A stretch of 64,000 nucleotides of DNA from Thermotogota bacterium (GCA_029780115.1 JAKOZG010000004.1:592839-656838), one strand, 5' to 3'; positions 34,665 to 43,089 are shown, counted from the stretch's first letter. Translations and numbers: made by a program. The notes: generated by a model from the letters alone, not told the origin.

Positions 34665-35186
34665 ATGCGAAAATTTAAAGGTAAGATATTAGTCGTTATG
34701 AGTATCATTTTAATAACCACTATGTCATTTGCTATATCTCAAAGTGCAAATGTTCCAATCTATTTAGAAATTCCAGAATATTTGAAAATCACACATTTAA
34801 GTAAAGGAAGATTAGATTTATATGCTACTTCTGAAGATGTACGTTTAGAAAATGAAATATCGGATTCTTTAACCTTCGATGTTGAGTCAAACATTAACTA
34901 TAATATGGAAATTTCTTTTGAAGTGTTAACTCCTGGTCAGGGGGGCCTTCCACCAGGGCAGGGGGGAGTTCCACCAGGACAAGTAAAGAATGCTTATAAT
35001 ATAAAAGTCAATTATGGAAATGATGAAATTATAAACCTAGCAGAAAATGATGATTCAGAAAGTAACATTTCACCAGGAGTGAAGCAATATACATTAACTT
35101 TTTTCTTGAAAATAAATAAACATTTAAATCCATCAGTAAGTATTAAAATCGGAGATATTACAATAACGGTTGTAGGACCAGTTTGA
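34665..35186 (+). CDS. Secreted VPVYL-domain protein, type B, with PGQGG repeat
   Basis: 173 aa. Signal peptide ends near MSFA; mature start ISQSANVPIYLEIPEYLKITHLS and end VSIKIGDITITVVGPV show the family domain. A low-complexity insert of about 20 residues (three PGQ units: TPGQGGLPPGQGGVPPGQ) interrupts the middle. The ATG at 34665 has GGAG 8 nt upstream; the TTG one codon earlier is less likely. A copy of its last codons survives at 33036-33077. Confidence 0.62.
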   Translation: MRKFKGKILVVMSIILITTMSFAISQSANVPIYLEIPEYLKITHLSKGRLDLYATSEDVRLENEISDSLTFDVESNINYNMEISFEVLTPGQGGLPPGQGGVPPGQVKNAYNIKVNYGNDEIINLAENDDSESNISPGVKQYTLTFFLKINKHLNPSVSIKIGDITITVVGPV

Positions 35187-35248
35187 GGCATATAAAATTG
35201 TAACACAATTTTGATTAAGTTTTTATTTGTAATTATTGAGTTTTTAGT

Positions 35249-35277
35249 TTGACTTTTATAATAGGAATAAATATATG
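35249..35277 (+). promoter_or_regulatory. Promoter of type C gene, copy 2
   Basis: TTGACT (35249-35254), 17-bp spacer, TATATG (35272-35277), within a stretch nearly identical to that before copy 1. Confidence 0.45.
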
Positions 35278-35317
35278 AAAATATAAAAAATAAAAATTTT
35301 TAAGGGGGTAACAAGGT

Positions 35318-35758
35318 ATGAAAAAAGTTTTAAGCATATTTGCAATATTAGTGGTTTTGGTGGTATCAGCATTGGCAGTATCAGATAGTAAAACAGTTCC
35401 AGTTTATTTGAATGTTCCAGAATTTGTAAGAATTTCAATTAATGAAATTGATGGAAAATTCGATTTAGTTTTTGATCTGGCTGATCCAGAAAGTACAGTT
35501 GAAGATACAGTTTGCTTATTAGCAGAAGCGAATGTCAATTATACCGTTAGTTCAATTGTAAATCCAGTTATAGATTATCAAGATTGGGCAGATTTAATTG
35601 AGGTAACAATAAGTAGTGCAAGTGGTTTTGGGGCTCCTGGAAAAGTCGCTTTTAATACGACTGCAAAAATAAATGTCATTGATAATCTAAATTTAGGAAC
35701 CGTTCCTACAAATACAAAAATTGCTGATGTTGTTTTTACAATAAGTAGTTCAATATAA
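35318..35758 (+). CDS. Secreted VPVYL-domain protein, type C copy 2
   Basis: 146 aa. Signal peptide MKKVLSIFAILVVLVVSALA; mature protein SDSKTVPVYLNVPEFVRIS...DGKFDLVFDLADPESTVEDTVCLLAEANVNYTVSS...NVIDNLNLG...TKIADVVFTISS. Paralogue of 33214-33657. Signal peptide and domain edges are the most alike, the central loop the most different. SD GGGGG precedes the ATG. One Cys only. It ends at a terminator, so it can be expressed apart from the downstream chaperone-secretin genes. Confidence 0.65.
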   Translation: MKKVLSIFAILVVLVVSALAVSDSKTVPVYLNVPEFVRISINEIDGKFDLVFDLADPESTVEDTVCLLAEANVNYTVSSIVNPVIDYQDWADLIEVTISSASGFGAPGKVAFNTTAKINVIDNLNLGTVPTNTKIADVVFTISSSI

Positions 35759-35769
35759 GGATTTTTTTC

Positions 35770-35913
35770 AAAAATAAATAATAATAAAAAGTTAAGAATT
35801 TGCCCCCAAAAGTGTTAAAATTAACTTGAAGGGGCAAATTTTTATTCAATATTTCATTTTTCTTAAATTAATTTTGGGAAACTACTCTATGCGACTTTCT
35901 TTATGAAAGAAAT
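35770..35913 (+). repeat. Direct repeat R1, copy 2 (with terminator)
   Basis: Near-identical partner of 33667-33820. It leads directly into the intact chaperone-like gene. Confidence 0.85.
35797..35840 (+). terminator. Terminator of type C gene, copy 2
   Basis: Same hairpin as copy 1: AATTTGCCCC / GGGGCAAATT with 24-nt loop and T-rich tail. Confidence 0.75.
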
Positions 35914-35984
35914 CCAGTGATTAATATATTATTTGTTTTTAGCTCCTTCAATAATAGGTGTCATCTAGGGAAAGGAGGATTATT

Positions 35985-37505
35985 GTGTCAATCACTGCAA
36001 AAAAATCATCTGTAATCATTATTTTTAGTGTTTTGTTTTTCTTGGTTTCTTTCTCTCAAATTAGTGTTACTCCTTTATCTATTGAAAAATATGTTAGGCC
36101 TGGTGAGATAATAACTGAGACCTTCTATATAATACCAGGGAATACTACTCAGCAAGTAAATATAGAACTTTTTCAATTGGTGCAAGATATCTTTGGTAAT
36201 TTCAGCTACGAAAAAGTTGACCAGTCTTCATTTTTGTATTCGAGTTGGATTCAATATGATAACTTGGTAACAGTACCAGCAGGCACTACAACTGCTGTAG
36301 ATGTTAAAATAAATGTTCCATTAAATGCTCCTTTTGGAACATACAATTTTATTTTAATGTTCACTCCACAAGTTGAACCTACCGGACAGATAGGCATTAT
36401 AATAAGATATGCTATTAGAATTACCATACACGTTGAAGGTTTGACCGTCACACGTATAAATGTTGAAGATGTTCAAGTGGTCCCAGATGAAGAGAAAAGG
36501 CCTACCGTTGTGGCTTCAGTTTTTAATGATTCAAGTTATGATTTGGTTGTGTCTATAGAAGGAGCTTTGAGGGATGAGAAAGGGAAGATCATTGAAAGGT
36601 TCCCTTTAAAGACTCAATACATGGAAAAAAACAATTTATCTGCTCAAAGGATTCTAAAAGGTAATAAAGTTGTATTTCAAGGTAAACCAAAATATTTACT
36701 CTCTCCTGGAGATTATAAATTAAATCTCTTCGTAAATTATTCTGATAGACAAAAGGTTTTTACTTTTAATATAACAGTTCCATCAGAAGGGTTTTCGTTT
36801 TCCCCGCTTGAAGAACTAGCTTTAGTTTTAGATCAAAATGAATTTAGTTTTACTCTTTATCCAGGTGCAGTTAAGTCTTTTGTCATTGGTTTTCAAAATT
36901 TATCAAATACAAATGTAACGGTTAAAATTGGAGCAAAAGATTTTTCTGGAATCGATAAAAAATATTCTTTACTCTCTTGGTTAACGTTGAGATCTCCAGA
37001 AACTATGATTGTTTATCCTCAGAGATCAGGAAGGGCAACTGTATCTCTTACTGTTCCAAAAGAAGCAGAAGAGGGAGGTTACTATGGAAAGATTGTTTTA
37101 AATGTTTACGATGAGTTAGACAACCTTTTAACACAGAAAGAAGTTAATATTGAAGCAATTATTGGCAAAGCGCATTACGATGTTGAAGTAGTAAGCAGTA
37201 ATTATGAAGTAGCAGAAAATATCGGTATCTTTAGTGTTGCTGTGAAAAATATTGGAAGTAGATATTTAATCCCTAAAGGTTCATTAAGTATAATAAATTC
37301 GAGAGGGGTAAGTATTGGAGTATTTGATCTGTTACCTTCAAGTGAAGAATGGGTTGTGCCTGAAAAAGAAGCATTGCTCTTAGGAGAGGTACCAGTTTTA
37401 GATACAAGCGAAGAATATAGATACATACTAACAATATACAACCAAGAAAGTAAGTTAAAAACCTTCGAGGGTACGCTCTTTAAAACAAAGGAAAACAATG
37501 AATAA
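35985..37505 (+). CDS. Secreted Ig-like protein, DUF916/fimbrial-chaperone-like, two-fold repeat
   Basis: 506 aa with a signal peptide (residues 1-27). Two similar halves. Each begins with a strand pattern like that of WxL-associated DUF916 and PapD-type chaperones: ISVTPLSIEKYVRPGEIITETFYIIPGNTTQQVNIEL in the first, FTLYPGAVKSFVIGFQNLSNTNVTVKI in the second. Each is followed by TVPAGTTTAVDVKINVP / VYPQRSGRATVSLTVP and a strand-rich Ig module. Such domains bind donor strands of secreted subunits, so a chaperone or anchoring role for the VPVYL proteins is plausible, not shown. Start is GTG at 35985 with AGGAGG 6 nt upstream; a start nine codons earlier includes that SD. Confidence 0.6.
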   Translation: MSITAKKSSVIIIFSVLFFLVSFSQISVTPLSIEKYVRPGEIITETFYIIPGNTTQQVNIELFQLVQDIFGNFSYEKVDQSSFLYSSWIQYDNLVTVPAGTTTAVDVKINVPLNAPFGTYNFILMFTPQVEPTGQIGIIIRYAIRITIHVEGLTVTRINVEDVQVVPDEEKRPTVVASVFNDSSYDLVVSIEGALRDEKGKIIERFPLKTQYMEKNNLSAQRILKGNKVVFQGKPKYLLSPGDYKLNLFVNYSDRQKVFTFNITVPSEGFSFSPLEELALVLDQNEFSFTLYPGAVKSFVIGFQNLSNTNVTVKIGAKDFSGIDKKYSLLSWLTLRSPETMIVYPQRSGRATVSLTVPKEAEEGGYYGKIVLNVYDELDNLLTQKEVNIEAIIGKAHYDVEVVSSNYEVAENIGIFSVAVKNIGSRYLIPKGSLSIINSRGVSIGVFDLLPSSEEWVVPEKEALLLGEVPVLDTSEEYRYILTIYNQESKLKTFEGTLFKTKENNE

Positions 37506-37593
37506 GAATTTGGTAAGTGGTGGAATGAAAGCTAGCTACTCTTAAGGTTTTATTTTAAATATTTTAGAGAATTTCTACGAGGGGGGACAGTAA

Positions 37594-38763
37594 TTGAATA
37601 ATGGCAAATCTAAAATTGCGGGAGTTTTAATTTTTATTTTAGTGATATCTGTGGTAGCTATACCTCAAGATATTCCATCACCAAAAGTTACTGCCGTTTT
37701 TTATAACACAGATTTGATAGAAGCTCTTAATGAGATATCTTTACAAATTGGAGTTACTATATTGACTGATCAATATGTGACAGGTTTAGTTACAGCAGAT
37801 TTTATGGATGAAGATTTAGAAAAGGTATTAGAGATACTTTTGCTTCCTGGAGGATACTCTTACAAAAAGATAGATGAAAACGTGTACTTTGTTGGATTGG
37901 CTGATCCCAAAAGTCATAATTTCTTAAATTTAGCTGAACTGAAAATATTTCCTTTAAAATACATAACAACTGAAAAATTTATGTCTTTAGTTCCTGATAC
38001 TCTACAACAATACATAAAAACAAACAAAGAAGCTAATGAACTTGTTGTATATGCTCCAAAAGACAAAATAAATTACATTGAAGATTTAGTATGCCAGTTA
38101 GACAAAAGTCAACCCTACATTGAACTAACAGTCTATATTGTTGAGACAAATGAAAGTTCTTCCGAAACAATAAAAGGAAATGTTTTTAATATTAACCGAG
38201 AAGGATTAAAAAACAACTTATATTATTCTTATCCTAACATAGGTTTTTCAATTCAAAATCTTTTCGAGGCTGAAATAGAAATGTACGAAAAAACTGATAC
38301 AGCAAATTTGGTAACAAAACAAACTGTAAAGGTTTTGCCAGGTGAAAAAGCTACTTTGTATTTAAAAAGTCTAGATAATATTCTATTTGTATCTACTTAC
38401 AGAACAGAGTTTAGGAGTTTAGAAAGTGGAATAGAAATAGAAATGACACCTAGATATTTAAACGAAATCTTACAAATAACTTTTAAAACAAAATCTTCTA
38501 ATATCATGGATATTAGAAGAGATTCTTATATAATTTCAGAGTCACAATTGGAAACTAAAGTTAATTTATTCCCCAGCGAAGTTTTGTTGGTGGCTGATTT
38601 AGACATGAGTCAACTTTATTCTAAAGACGGGGGTTCAAGCTTTTTAAAAGACTTACCTTTCTTAAGATTTTTATTTGGTGACAAAGAAAAGAGAGATGAA
38701 AATAAGCGGCTAATGATTTTTTTAACTTCTTCTCTTTCTGACCAGGGGGATGGTGTAAAATGA
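37594..38763 (+). CDS. Short secretin-family outer-membrane protein
   Basis: 389 aa with a signal peptide. Residues 28-95 form an STN-type domain (VTAVFYNTDLIEALNEISLQIGVTILTDQYVTGLVTADF). A second N-domain follows around 115-175 (LKYITTEKFMSLVPDTLQQYIKTNKEANELVVYAPKDKI...EDLVCQLDKSQPYIELTVYIVE). The rest resembles the secretin core: TVKVLPGEKATLYL, GIEIEMTPRYLNEILQITFKTKSSN, FPSEVLLVADL, FLRFLFGDKEKRDENKRLMIFLTSSL. Shorter than GspD/PilQ, with fewer N-domains. Start is TTG with GGGGGG 8 nt upstream. No GspE, PilM-like or pilin gene is near. Confidence 0.72.
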   Translation: MNNGKSKIAGVLIFILVISVVAIPQDIPSPKVTAVFYNTDLIEALNEISLQIGVTILTDQYVTGLVTADFMDEDLEKVLEILLLPGGYSYKKIDENVYFVGLADPKSHNFLNLAELKIFPLKYITTEKFMSLVPDTLQQYIKTNKEANELVVYAPKDKINYIEDLVCQLDKSQPYIELTVYIVETNESSSETIKGNVFNINREGLKNNLYYSYPNIGFSIQNLFEAEIEMYEKTDTANLVTKQTVKVLPGEKATLYLKSLDNILFVSTYRTEFRSLESGIEIEMTPRYLNEILQITFKTKSSNIMDIRRDSYIISESQLETKVNLFPSEVLLVADLDMSQLYSKDGGSSFLKDLPFLRFLFGDKEKRDENKRLMIFLTSSLSDQGDGVK

Positions 38764-39725
38764 AGAAAAATGTACTTTTGGTTGTTATAAGTTTATTATT
38801 TTTTGGTATAATAATTTTAGGTCAGAGTTCACAAATGTATAATTATACGATATATTCCCTTCTAAAAGGAGAAAGTAAATCTGAAAGTGTCCTGGGAAGT
38901 GTCTCAGTTATTCAAGGGTATCCACTAAATTTACAATCTAAAGGTGTAGTAGACTTATCTTTTACGATAACACCTTTAAATGAATTAGGAGATGCTGTAA
39001 GAACAAAAATTGTAATTAAAAGTGCAAATCTACATTTTGAAGATACTTTTGATTTGTTAAAAATGCAAAAAAATTATATAACTTCTGTGAAGTGTAACAT
39101 TAACGATGAAGAAAAAATTTTGGATATTTATATAAACGTTAATGAAGTTGAAAAATTACAGTTCAAAGGAAATAAAGAAGAAACTTCTAAGAAAAACAAA
39201 GTAACTATAAAAGGTTCTTACATGGATTACCCTAATTTTAACAGAGATTTTTCTCCCGAAGTAAGGTTGGCAATGAACGATCTAATATTTGTGGGTGCTA
39301 GAAACATTTTTAATATAGATGAATTAGGTTTTTATTTTGGCGGAATAATAAAAGGTTTGAACTTGGGGATATACGCCCAAAAAGATAATTTTTATATCTT
39401 TTTAAAAGATAAAACTTTTATAAATTCATTTGAGTTTAAAGCCAGTTTTGTACCTTTTACGTTTTCAAATAATAGTTTAGATTTTAACGGAGATTTCAGC
39501 GTAGAGGCTTATAAACATTTTGGTTCTTTTGAATTGCTAAATAAACGGTTAAAAAATAATTTTATGATTGGTTTTGATATGTCTTATTTTGAAAAGAAAT
39601 ATGATTTTGCAATTGATTCGGGATTGAAAGGAAATTATGATAATTTTAATTATCAATTTATTGTGGGGTACAATTTTATTTCAAGTCAAGTTTCTTTTTT
39701 AACAAGTCTATCTGTAAATTTTTAA
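38760..39725 (+). CDS. Putative outer-membrane beta-barrel protein partnering the secretin
   Basis: 321 aa with a signal peptide (MKKNVLLVVISLLFFGIIILG). The C-terminal 160 residues alternate hydrophobic and polar residues in barrel-like strands (ELGFYFGGIIKGLNLGIYAQKDNFYIFL, FNYQFIVGYNFISSQVSFLTSLSVNF) and end in Phe, as barrel proteins inserted by BamA do. The N-terminal 140 residues are a separate beta-rich domain. Start overlaps the secretin stop by 4 bp (ATGA), so the two are made together. No family recognised. Confidence 0.6.
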   Translation: MKKNVLLVVISLLFFGIIILGQSSQMYNYTIYSLLKGESKSESVLGSVSVIQGYPLNLQSKGVVDLSFTITPLNELGDAVRTKIVIKSANLHFEDTFDLLKMQKNYITSVKCNINDEEKILDIYINVNEVEKLQFKGNKEETSKKNKVTIKGSYMDYPNFNRDFSPEVRLAMNDLIFVGARNIFNIDELGFYFGGIIKGLNLGIYAQKDNFYIFLKDKTFINSFEFKASFVPFTFSNNSLDFNGDFSVEAYKHFGSFELLNKRLKNNFMIGFDMSYFEKKYDFAIDSGLKGNYDNFNYQFIVGYNFISSQVSFLTSLSVNF

Positions 39726-39765
39726 GGGTATGATGAGACTATTAAATTTATTAGGTGAAAAATTG

Positions 39766-40803
39766 ATGCTAAGAGTTTTTACATTGGGTGAGTTTATCAT
39801 CTATAAAGATGAAAAAAAAATAGAAAGCTTCAAATCAAGAAAAGCGAAGGAGCTGTTTAAGTTCTTATTATTAAATAAAAATAAAAAGATTCCCCTTATA
39901 GATATATATGATATTTTCTGGCCTGGTTTTGATGATGAAAGTGCTAGATTAAATCTAAATACAACTTTATATTATGCACGTAAACAACTTGATATAAGTA
40001 GTGAAGAACTGGGGATTAAAGACGAGCATTGCTTATTTTCAGTAAGGGACATTTATGTAGATTTTGAAGAATTTTTAAAGCTACACGATGAAGCTTTTAA
40101 GGAAAAAGAAATCAATAGAAGGTTATTCCTGCTTTTAAAAGCTGCTTCCTTGTATAAAGGAGACTTATATGAAGAAAATGTTTATGATGAGTGGGTAAGG
40201 GATCAAAAAGAATATTTTAAGAGACTGTACTTTGATATTTTAATCGAAATAGGTAACATATATGAAAAATTAAACGATAAGATTGATGCTCATTATTATC
40301 TACAAAAGGCTTTTTATAGTTCTCAAAGAGAAGATGCTTGGTTAAGACTGATAAGATTTTATGAAGATAATAATGAAAAAGATAGGGCAATTAGTATCTT
40401 CAAGCAGTACAAAGACTTTTTTGATTATAGTGAGTATCCTTTTTCTAAAAATAAAATTGAAAGAGAATTACTAAATATTTCCAATAATCTAGAATTAGAA
40501 AGAAACGGTAATATTTTATCCCTAGATTTGTTTAATATTATTTTGGATTTAGAAAGACTTAAAAGAGATAAGGATTATGTGTTAGTAGAAGTGAAATTAC
40601 AAAAGAGTGTTGACAAAACTGTTTTAGACAAATTACGTACAAAAATTAGAAAAGAAGATGTGTTGACTTTCGGTGGCAGAGAACTGAAAATTATTTTCAG
40701 AGGCATAAAAGATGTGAAAGAAAGCCGAGAAGTAGTAGTTAAAAAGGTTTCAGATTTTTTTACTGAAGAAAAAATTGAGTTTTCTATTACTAATGTTGAA
40801 TAA
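39766..40803 (+). CDS. BTAD/SARP-type regulator with degenerate GGDEF-like C-terminus
   Basis: 345 aa. Residues 1-90 form an OmpR-like winged helix (MLRVFTLGEFIIYKDEKKI...SRKAKELFKFLLLNKNKKIPLIDIYDIFWPGFDDESARLNLNTTLYYARKQL). Residues 95-235 form a helical BTAD/TPR domain (SLYKGDLYEENVYDEWVRDQKEYFKRLY). The last 90 residues contain RTKIRKEDVLTFGGRELKIIF, which resembles the RxxD...GGDEF region of diguanylate cyclases but with GGREL and a one-residue-shorter gap. The ATG at 39766 fits the domain start and has AGGTGA upstream; a start 12 codons earlier is possible. It closes the chaperone-secretin gene run. Confidence 0.72.
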   Translation: MLRVFTLGEFIIYKDEKKIESFKSRKAKELFKFLLLNKNKKIPLIDIYDIFWPGFDDESARLNLNTTLYYARKQLDISSEELGIKDEHCLFSVRDIYVDFEEFLKLHDEAFKEKEINRRLFLLLKAASLYKGDLYEENVYDEWVRDQKEYFKRLYFDILIEIGNIYEKLNDKIDAHYYLQKAFYSSQREDAWLRLIRFYEDNNEKDRAISIFKQYKDFFDYSEYPFSKNKIERELLNISNNLELERNGNILSLDLFNIILDLERLKRDKDYVLVEVKLQKSVDKTVLDKLRTKIRKEDVLTFGGRELKIIFRGIKDVKESREVVVKKVSDFFTEEKIEFSITNVE

Positions 40804-40838
40804 CTATAGTATTTGTTATTGGGGGAGAATGTTTTTCA

Positions 40839-42566
40839 ATGAACAATCCTAATAAGCTTTCAGCAAGCGAGCGAGAATTTCTTTTATCTGAATTAGAAAA
40901 AAACAATAATAGCTTTGAGTTAGAAGAAACTAAAGAAATAGACAAACATTTCATTTTTCTTTTGGATGAGCTTAGTGAACTTTTGTTTATTATTAATAAC
41001 TCAGGTAAAATTGTTTTTGTTAATAATAGAATAACTAATTATGGATATTCAAAGTTGGAGTTAAAAGGAAAATTTGTTTTTGAATTATTTCATAGAGAGA
41101 CAAAGAATTTGCTTGAATACTTTTTCAATAAAAGCAATATGAACAAGTTGTGGATATTTAAAGATGATTTTGTAGGGAAAAATGGAGTTAAGTTTCCCTT
41201 TGAGTTTAAAATTAAAAGTATCTTAAGAAATGGAATTCCTTTTTTTGTTTTGATAGGCAGAGACTTAAGCGAAATCGTGAATTATCAGAAAGAAATTGAA
41301 AATTTAAAAAATGAGAAAACAATTGAACAAAAAGCAATTCAAAAATCTGACATAGGTATTTGGCAATGGGATATTGTAACTGGAGAAATTCGTTATGACG
41401 ACATGTATAAAATCCTTCTTGAATATAAAGAAGATCCATTTCAAGGAAGTTTTCAAAAATTTATAGAATTAATTAATGAAGAAGACAGAAAAAAAGTTGT
41501 GGATGATATAAAAGAACACTTTTTTGAAAGGAAAGAAAAATATTCATCTTTTTATAGGATAAAAAATGCTAAAGGACAATATGTATGGTTTTTTTCAAGG
41601 GGAGTCGTTGTTGATAGGGATAAATTTGGAATTCCGAAATATATGATAGGTATTTATACAGAAACAGATGAATATGAAGAAAAATTCAAAGAAATATTAG
41701 AAGGGAAAAATTATTTACGAAAAATCATTGAAAATATGGATCAAGGTTTAGTAGTACTTGATAAAGATTTAAAATTAAAACTAGCAAATAAGGTTTTTTA
41801 TAGCTCCTTAAATATGCCCGAAAATGTTGTTTATTTTAAGGATATTTTGGATGCTGAGTATGAATCTGTATTTGATGAAAAGATTCAGGAGTTGAAAGAT
41901 AAAAAGGAAGGAACTGTGTCTTTTGAATGTAGACTTATAAACAAAAAGAAAGAATATATTTATGCCTTCATTACTGCACTTTCCTATGATGAAAACTCTC
42001 AAGAAATAATATTAATTATAACTGACATTACTCAAAAGAAAAAATTGGAAGACCTTCTCAGAAAATATGCAACCATTGACGATTTAACCGACACATATAA
42101 CCGAAGAGCAGGTTTCTTGGCATTAGAAAGAGCGTTGCAGTCGGCTAAGAAAAAGAAAGAGCCGATGAGTGTAGTCTTTGTTGATGTAGATAACTTAAAA
42201 ACAATAAATGATAATTTTGGTCATGATGTTGGTGATTTTGTACTAAGAAAGGTTGCGGCAGTTATAAAAGATTCTATAAGAGAAAACGATATTTTAATAA
42301 GAGTTGGTGGAGATGAGTTTGTTCTTGGATTACCTGGGGCTAAAAGAGAGGATGCGGAAAAGATATTGCAGAGAATTGTTGAAGCTTTGAATAACGTTGA
42401 ATTAGGTGGAGGTTTAAAAGTAGATTTGAGTTACGGTATTTGTGAATATGATGAGTTTGAAAAGGATTTAGATTTAGAATATCTTGTAAAACTTGCTGAT
42501 AATGGGATGTATGAAATGAAAAAAAGAAAAAATAAACCTTCAAATCGCTCATCTGAACATAACTAA
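40839..42566 (+). CDS. PAS-domain diguanylate cyclase (GGDEF)
   Basis: 575 aa, soluble. Three PAS-type domains: about 30-150 (DELLFIINNSGKIVFVNNRITNYGYSKLELKGK), 165-285 (IGIWQWDIVTGEIRYDDMYKILL...YRIKNAKGQYVWFFSRG) and 290-400. The GGDEF domain follows at 405-570: TIDDLTDTYNRRAGF, FVDVDNLKTINDNFGHDVGD, and an intact RVGGDEF near residue 490. An inhibitory I-site RxxD (R-E-N-D) lies five residues before it. It should make c-di-GMP with product inhibition. It starts 35 nt after the BTAD regulator with SD GGGGGAG, probably in the same transcript. Confidence 0.9.
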   Translation: MNNPNKLSASEREFLLSELEKNNNSFELEETKEIDKHFIFLLDELSELLFIINNSGKIVFVNNRITNYGYSKLELKGKFVFELFHRETKNLLEYFFNKSNMNKLWIFKDDFVGKNGVKFPFEFKIKSILRNGIPFFVLIGRDLSEIVNYQKEIENLKNEKTIEQKAIQKSDIGIWQWDIVTGEIRYDDMYKILLEYKEDPFQGSFQKFIELINEEDRKKVVDDIKEHFFERKEKYSSFYRIKNAKGQYVWFFSRGVVVDRDKFGIPKYMIGIYTETDEYEEKFKEILEGKNYLRKIIENMDQGLVVLDKDLKLKLANKVFYSSLNMPENVVYFKDILDAEYESVFDEKIQELKDKKEGTVSFECRLINKKKEYIYAFITALSYDENSQEIILIITDITQKKKLEDLLRKYATIDDLTDTYNRRAGFLALERALQSAKKKKEPMSVVFVDVDNLKTINDNFGHDVGDFVLRKVAAVIKDSIRENDILIRVGGDEFVLGLPGAKREDAEKILQRIVEALNNVELGGGLKVDLSYGICEYDEFEKDLDLEYLVKLADNGMYEMKKRKNKPSNRSSEHN

Positions 42567-42868
42567 CTAATTGTTGTGTTATAAATCATTAAATGTAAAT
42601 ACACTTTTCAAAATTTTTCTATCGTTGTCAAAAAGGCATCGAACAAGTTTAAAGAGTATATATTGAAAAAAATGCCTATTAACACCTTCTAAATATTCTA
42701 TTAGTGTCACTTTCTTACGCCAATGTGTCTTCAATATTCTATGATTGACCTTTTGTTGAGTTCATATTGAAAGAGTCATGGATATGTTATCATTTCAAAG
42801 AGATCCAATTAGGAGCTGACCAATTATTTTCCCGAGTTTGGCAGTTACTGTTGTCTAATGCGGAATCC
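42567..42868. other. Intergenic, nothing recognised
   Basis: About 300 bp without a supported gene, hairpin terminator or repeat. A 62-codon open frame beginning at 42767 runs through the tRNA-Ser gene and is spurious. Confidence 0.5.
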
Positions 42869-42897
42869 TTGACCTTATCAAATAAATATGATATAAT
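42869..42897 (+). promoter_or_regulatory. Promoter of tRNA-Ser
   Basis: TTGACC (42869-42874), 17-bp spacer, TATAAT (42892-42897); the mature tRNA begins 37 nt later. Confidence 0.85.
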
Positions 42898-42933
42898 ATT
42901 TTCTAGGGATTTAAAAGAAATATATACTGAAAG

Positions 42934-43024
42934 GGAGAGGTGGCCGAGTGGCTGAAGGCGCACGCCTGGAGAGCGTGTGACGGTTAAAAGCTGTCCGTGG
43001 GTTCAAATCCCACCCTCTCCGCCA
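42934..43024 (+). tRNA. tRNA-Ser (anticodon GGA)
   Basis: 91 nt with encoded CCA. Acceptor GGAGAGG / CCTCTCC. The anticodon stem CACGC/GCGTG encloses loop CTGGAGA (anticodon GGA). The long class II variable arm (TGACGG...CTGTC region) is characteristic of serine tRNA. T-loop TTCAAAT. Confidence 0.97.
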
Positions 43025-43050
43025 TAGCGTACTATAAACATAAAAATTTT

Positions 43051-43084
43051 AAAAGAGTCTAGATTTTTGAATCTAGACTCTTTT
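43051..43084 (+). terminator. Bidirectional terminator between tRNA-Ser and leucine dehydrogenase
   Basis: Perfect 15-bp stem (AAAAGAGTCTAGATT / AATCTAGACTCTTTT) with a 4-nt loop. Lies 27 nt after the tRNA and 6 nt after the convergent dehydrogenase stop. Confidence 0.9.
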
Positions 43085-43089
43085 CATAG

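Noticed and set aside
42767..42955. 62-codon open frame running into tRNA-Ser
   Set aside because: No SD and it reads through the tRNA promoter and acceptor stem; spurious.
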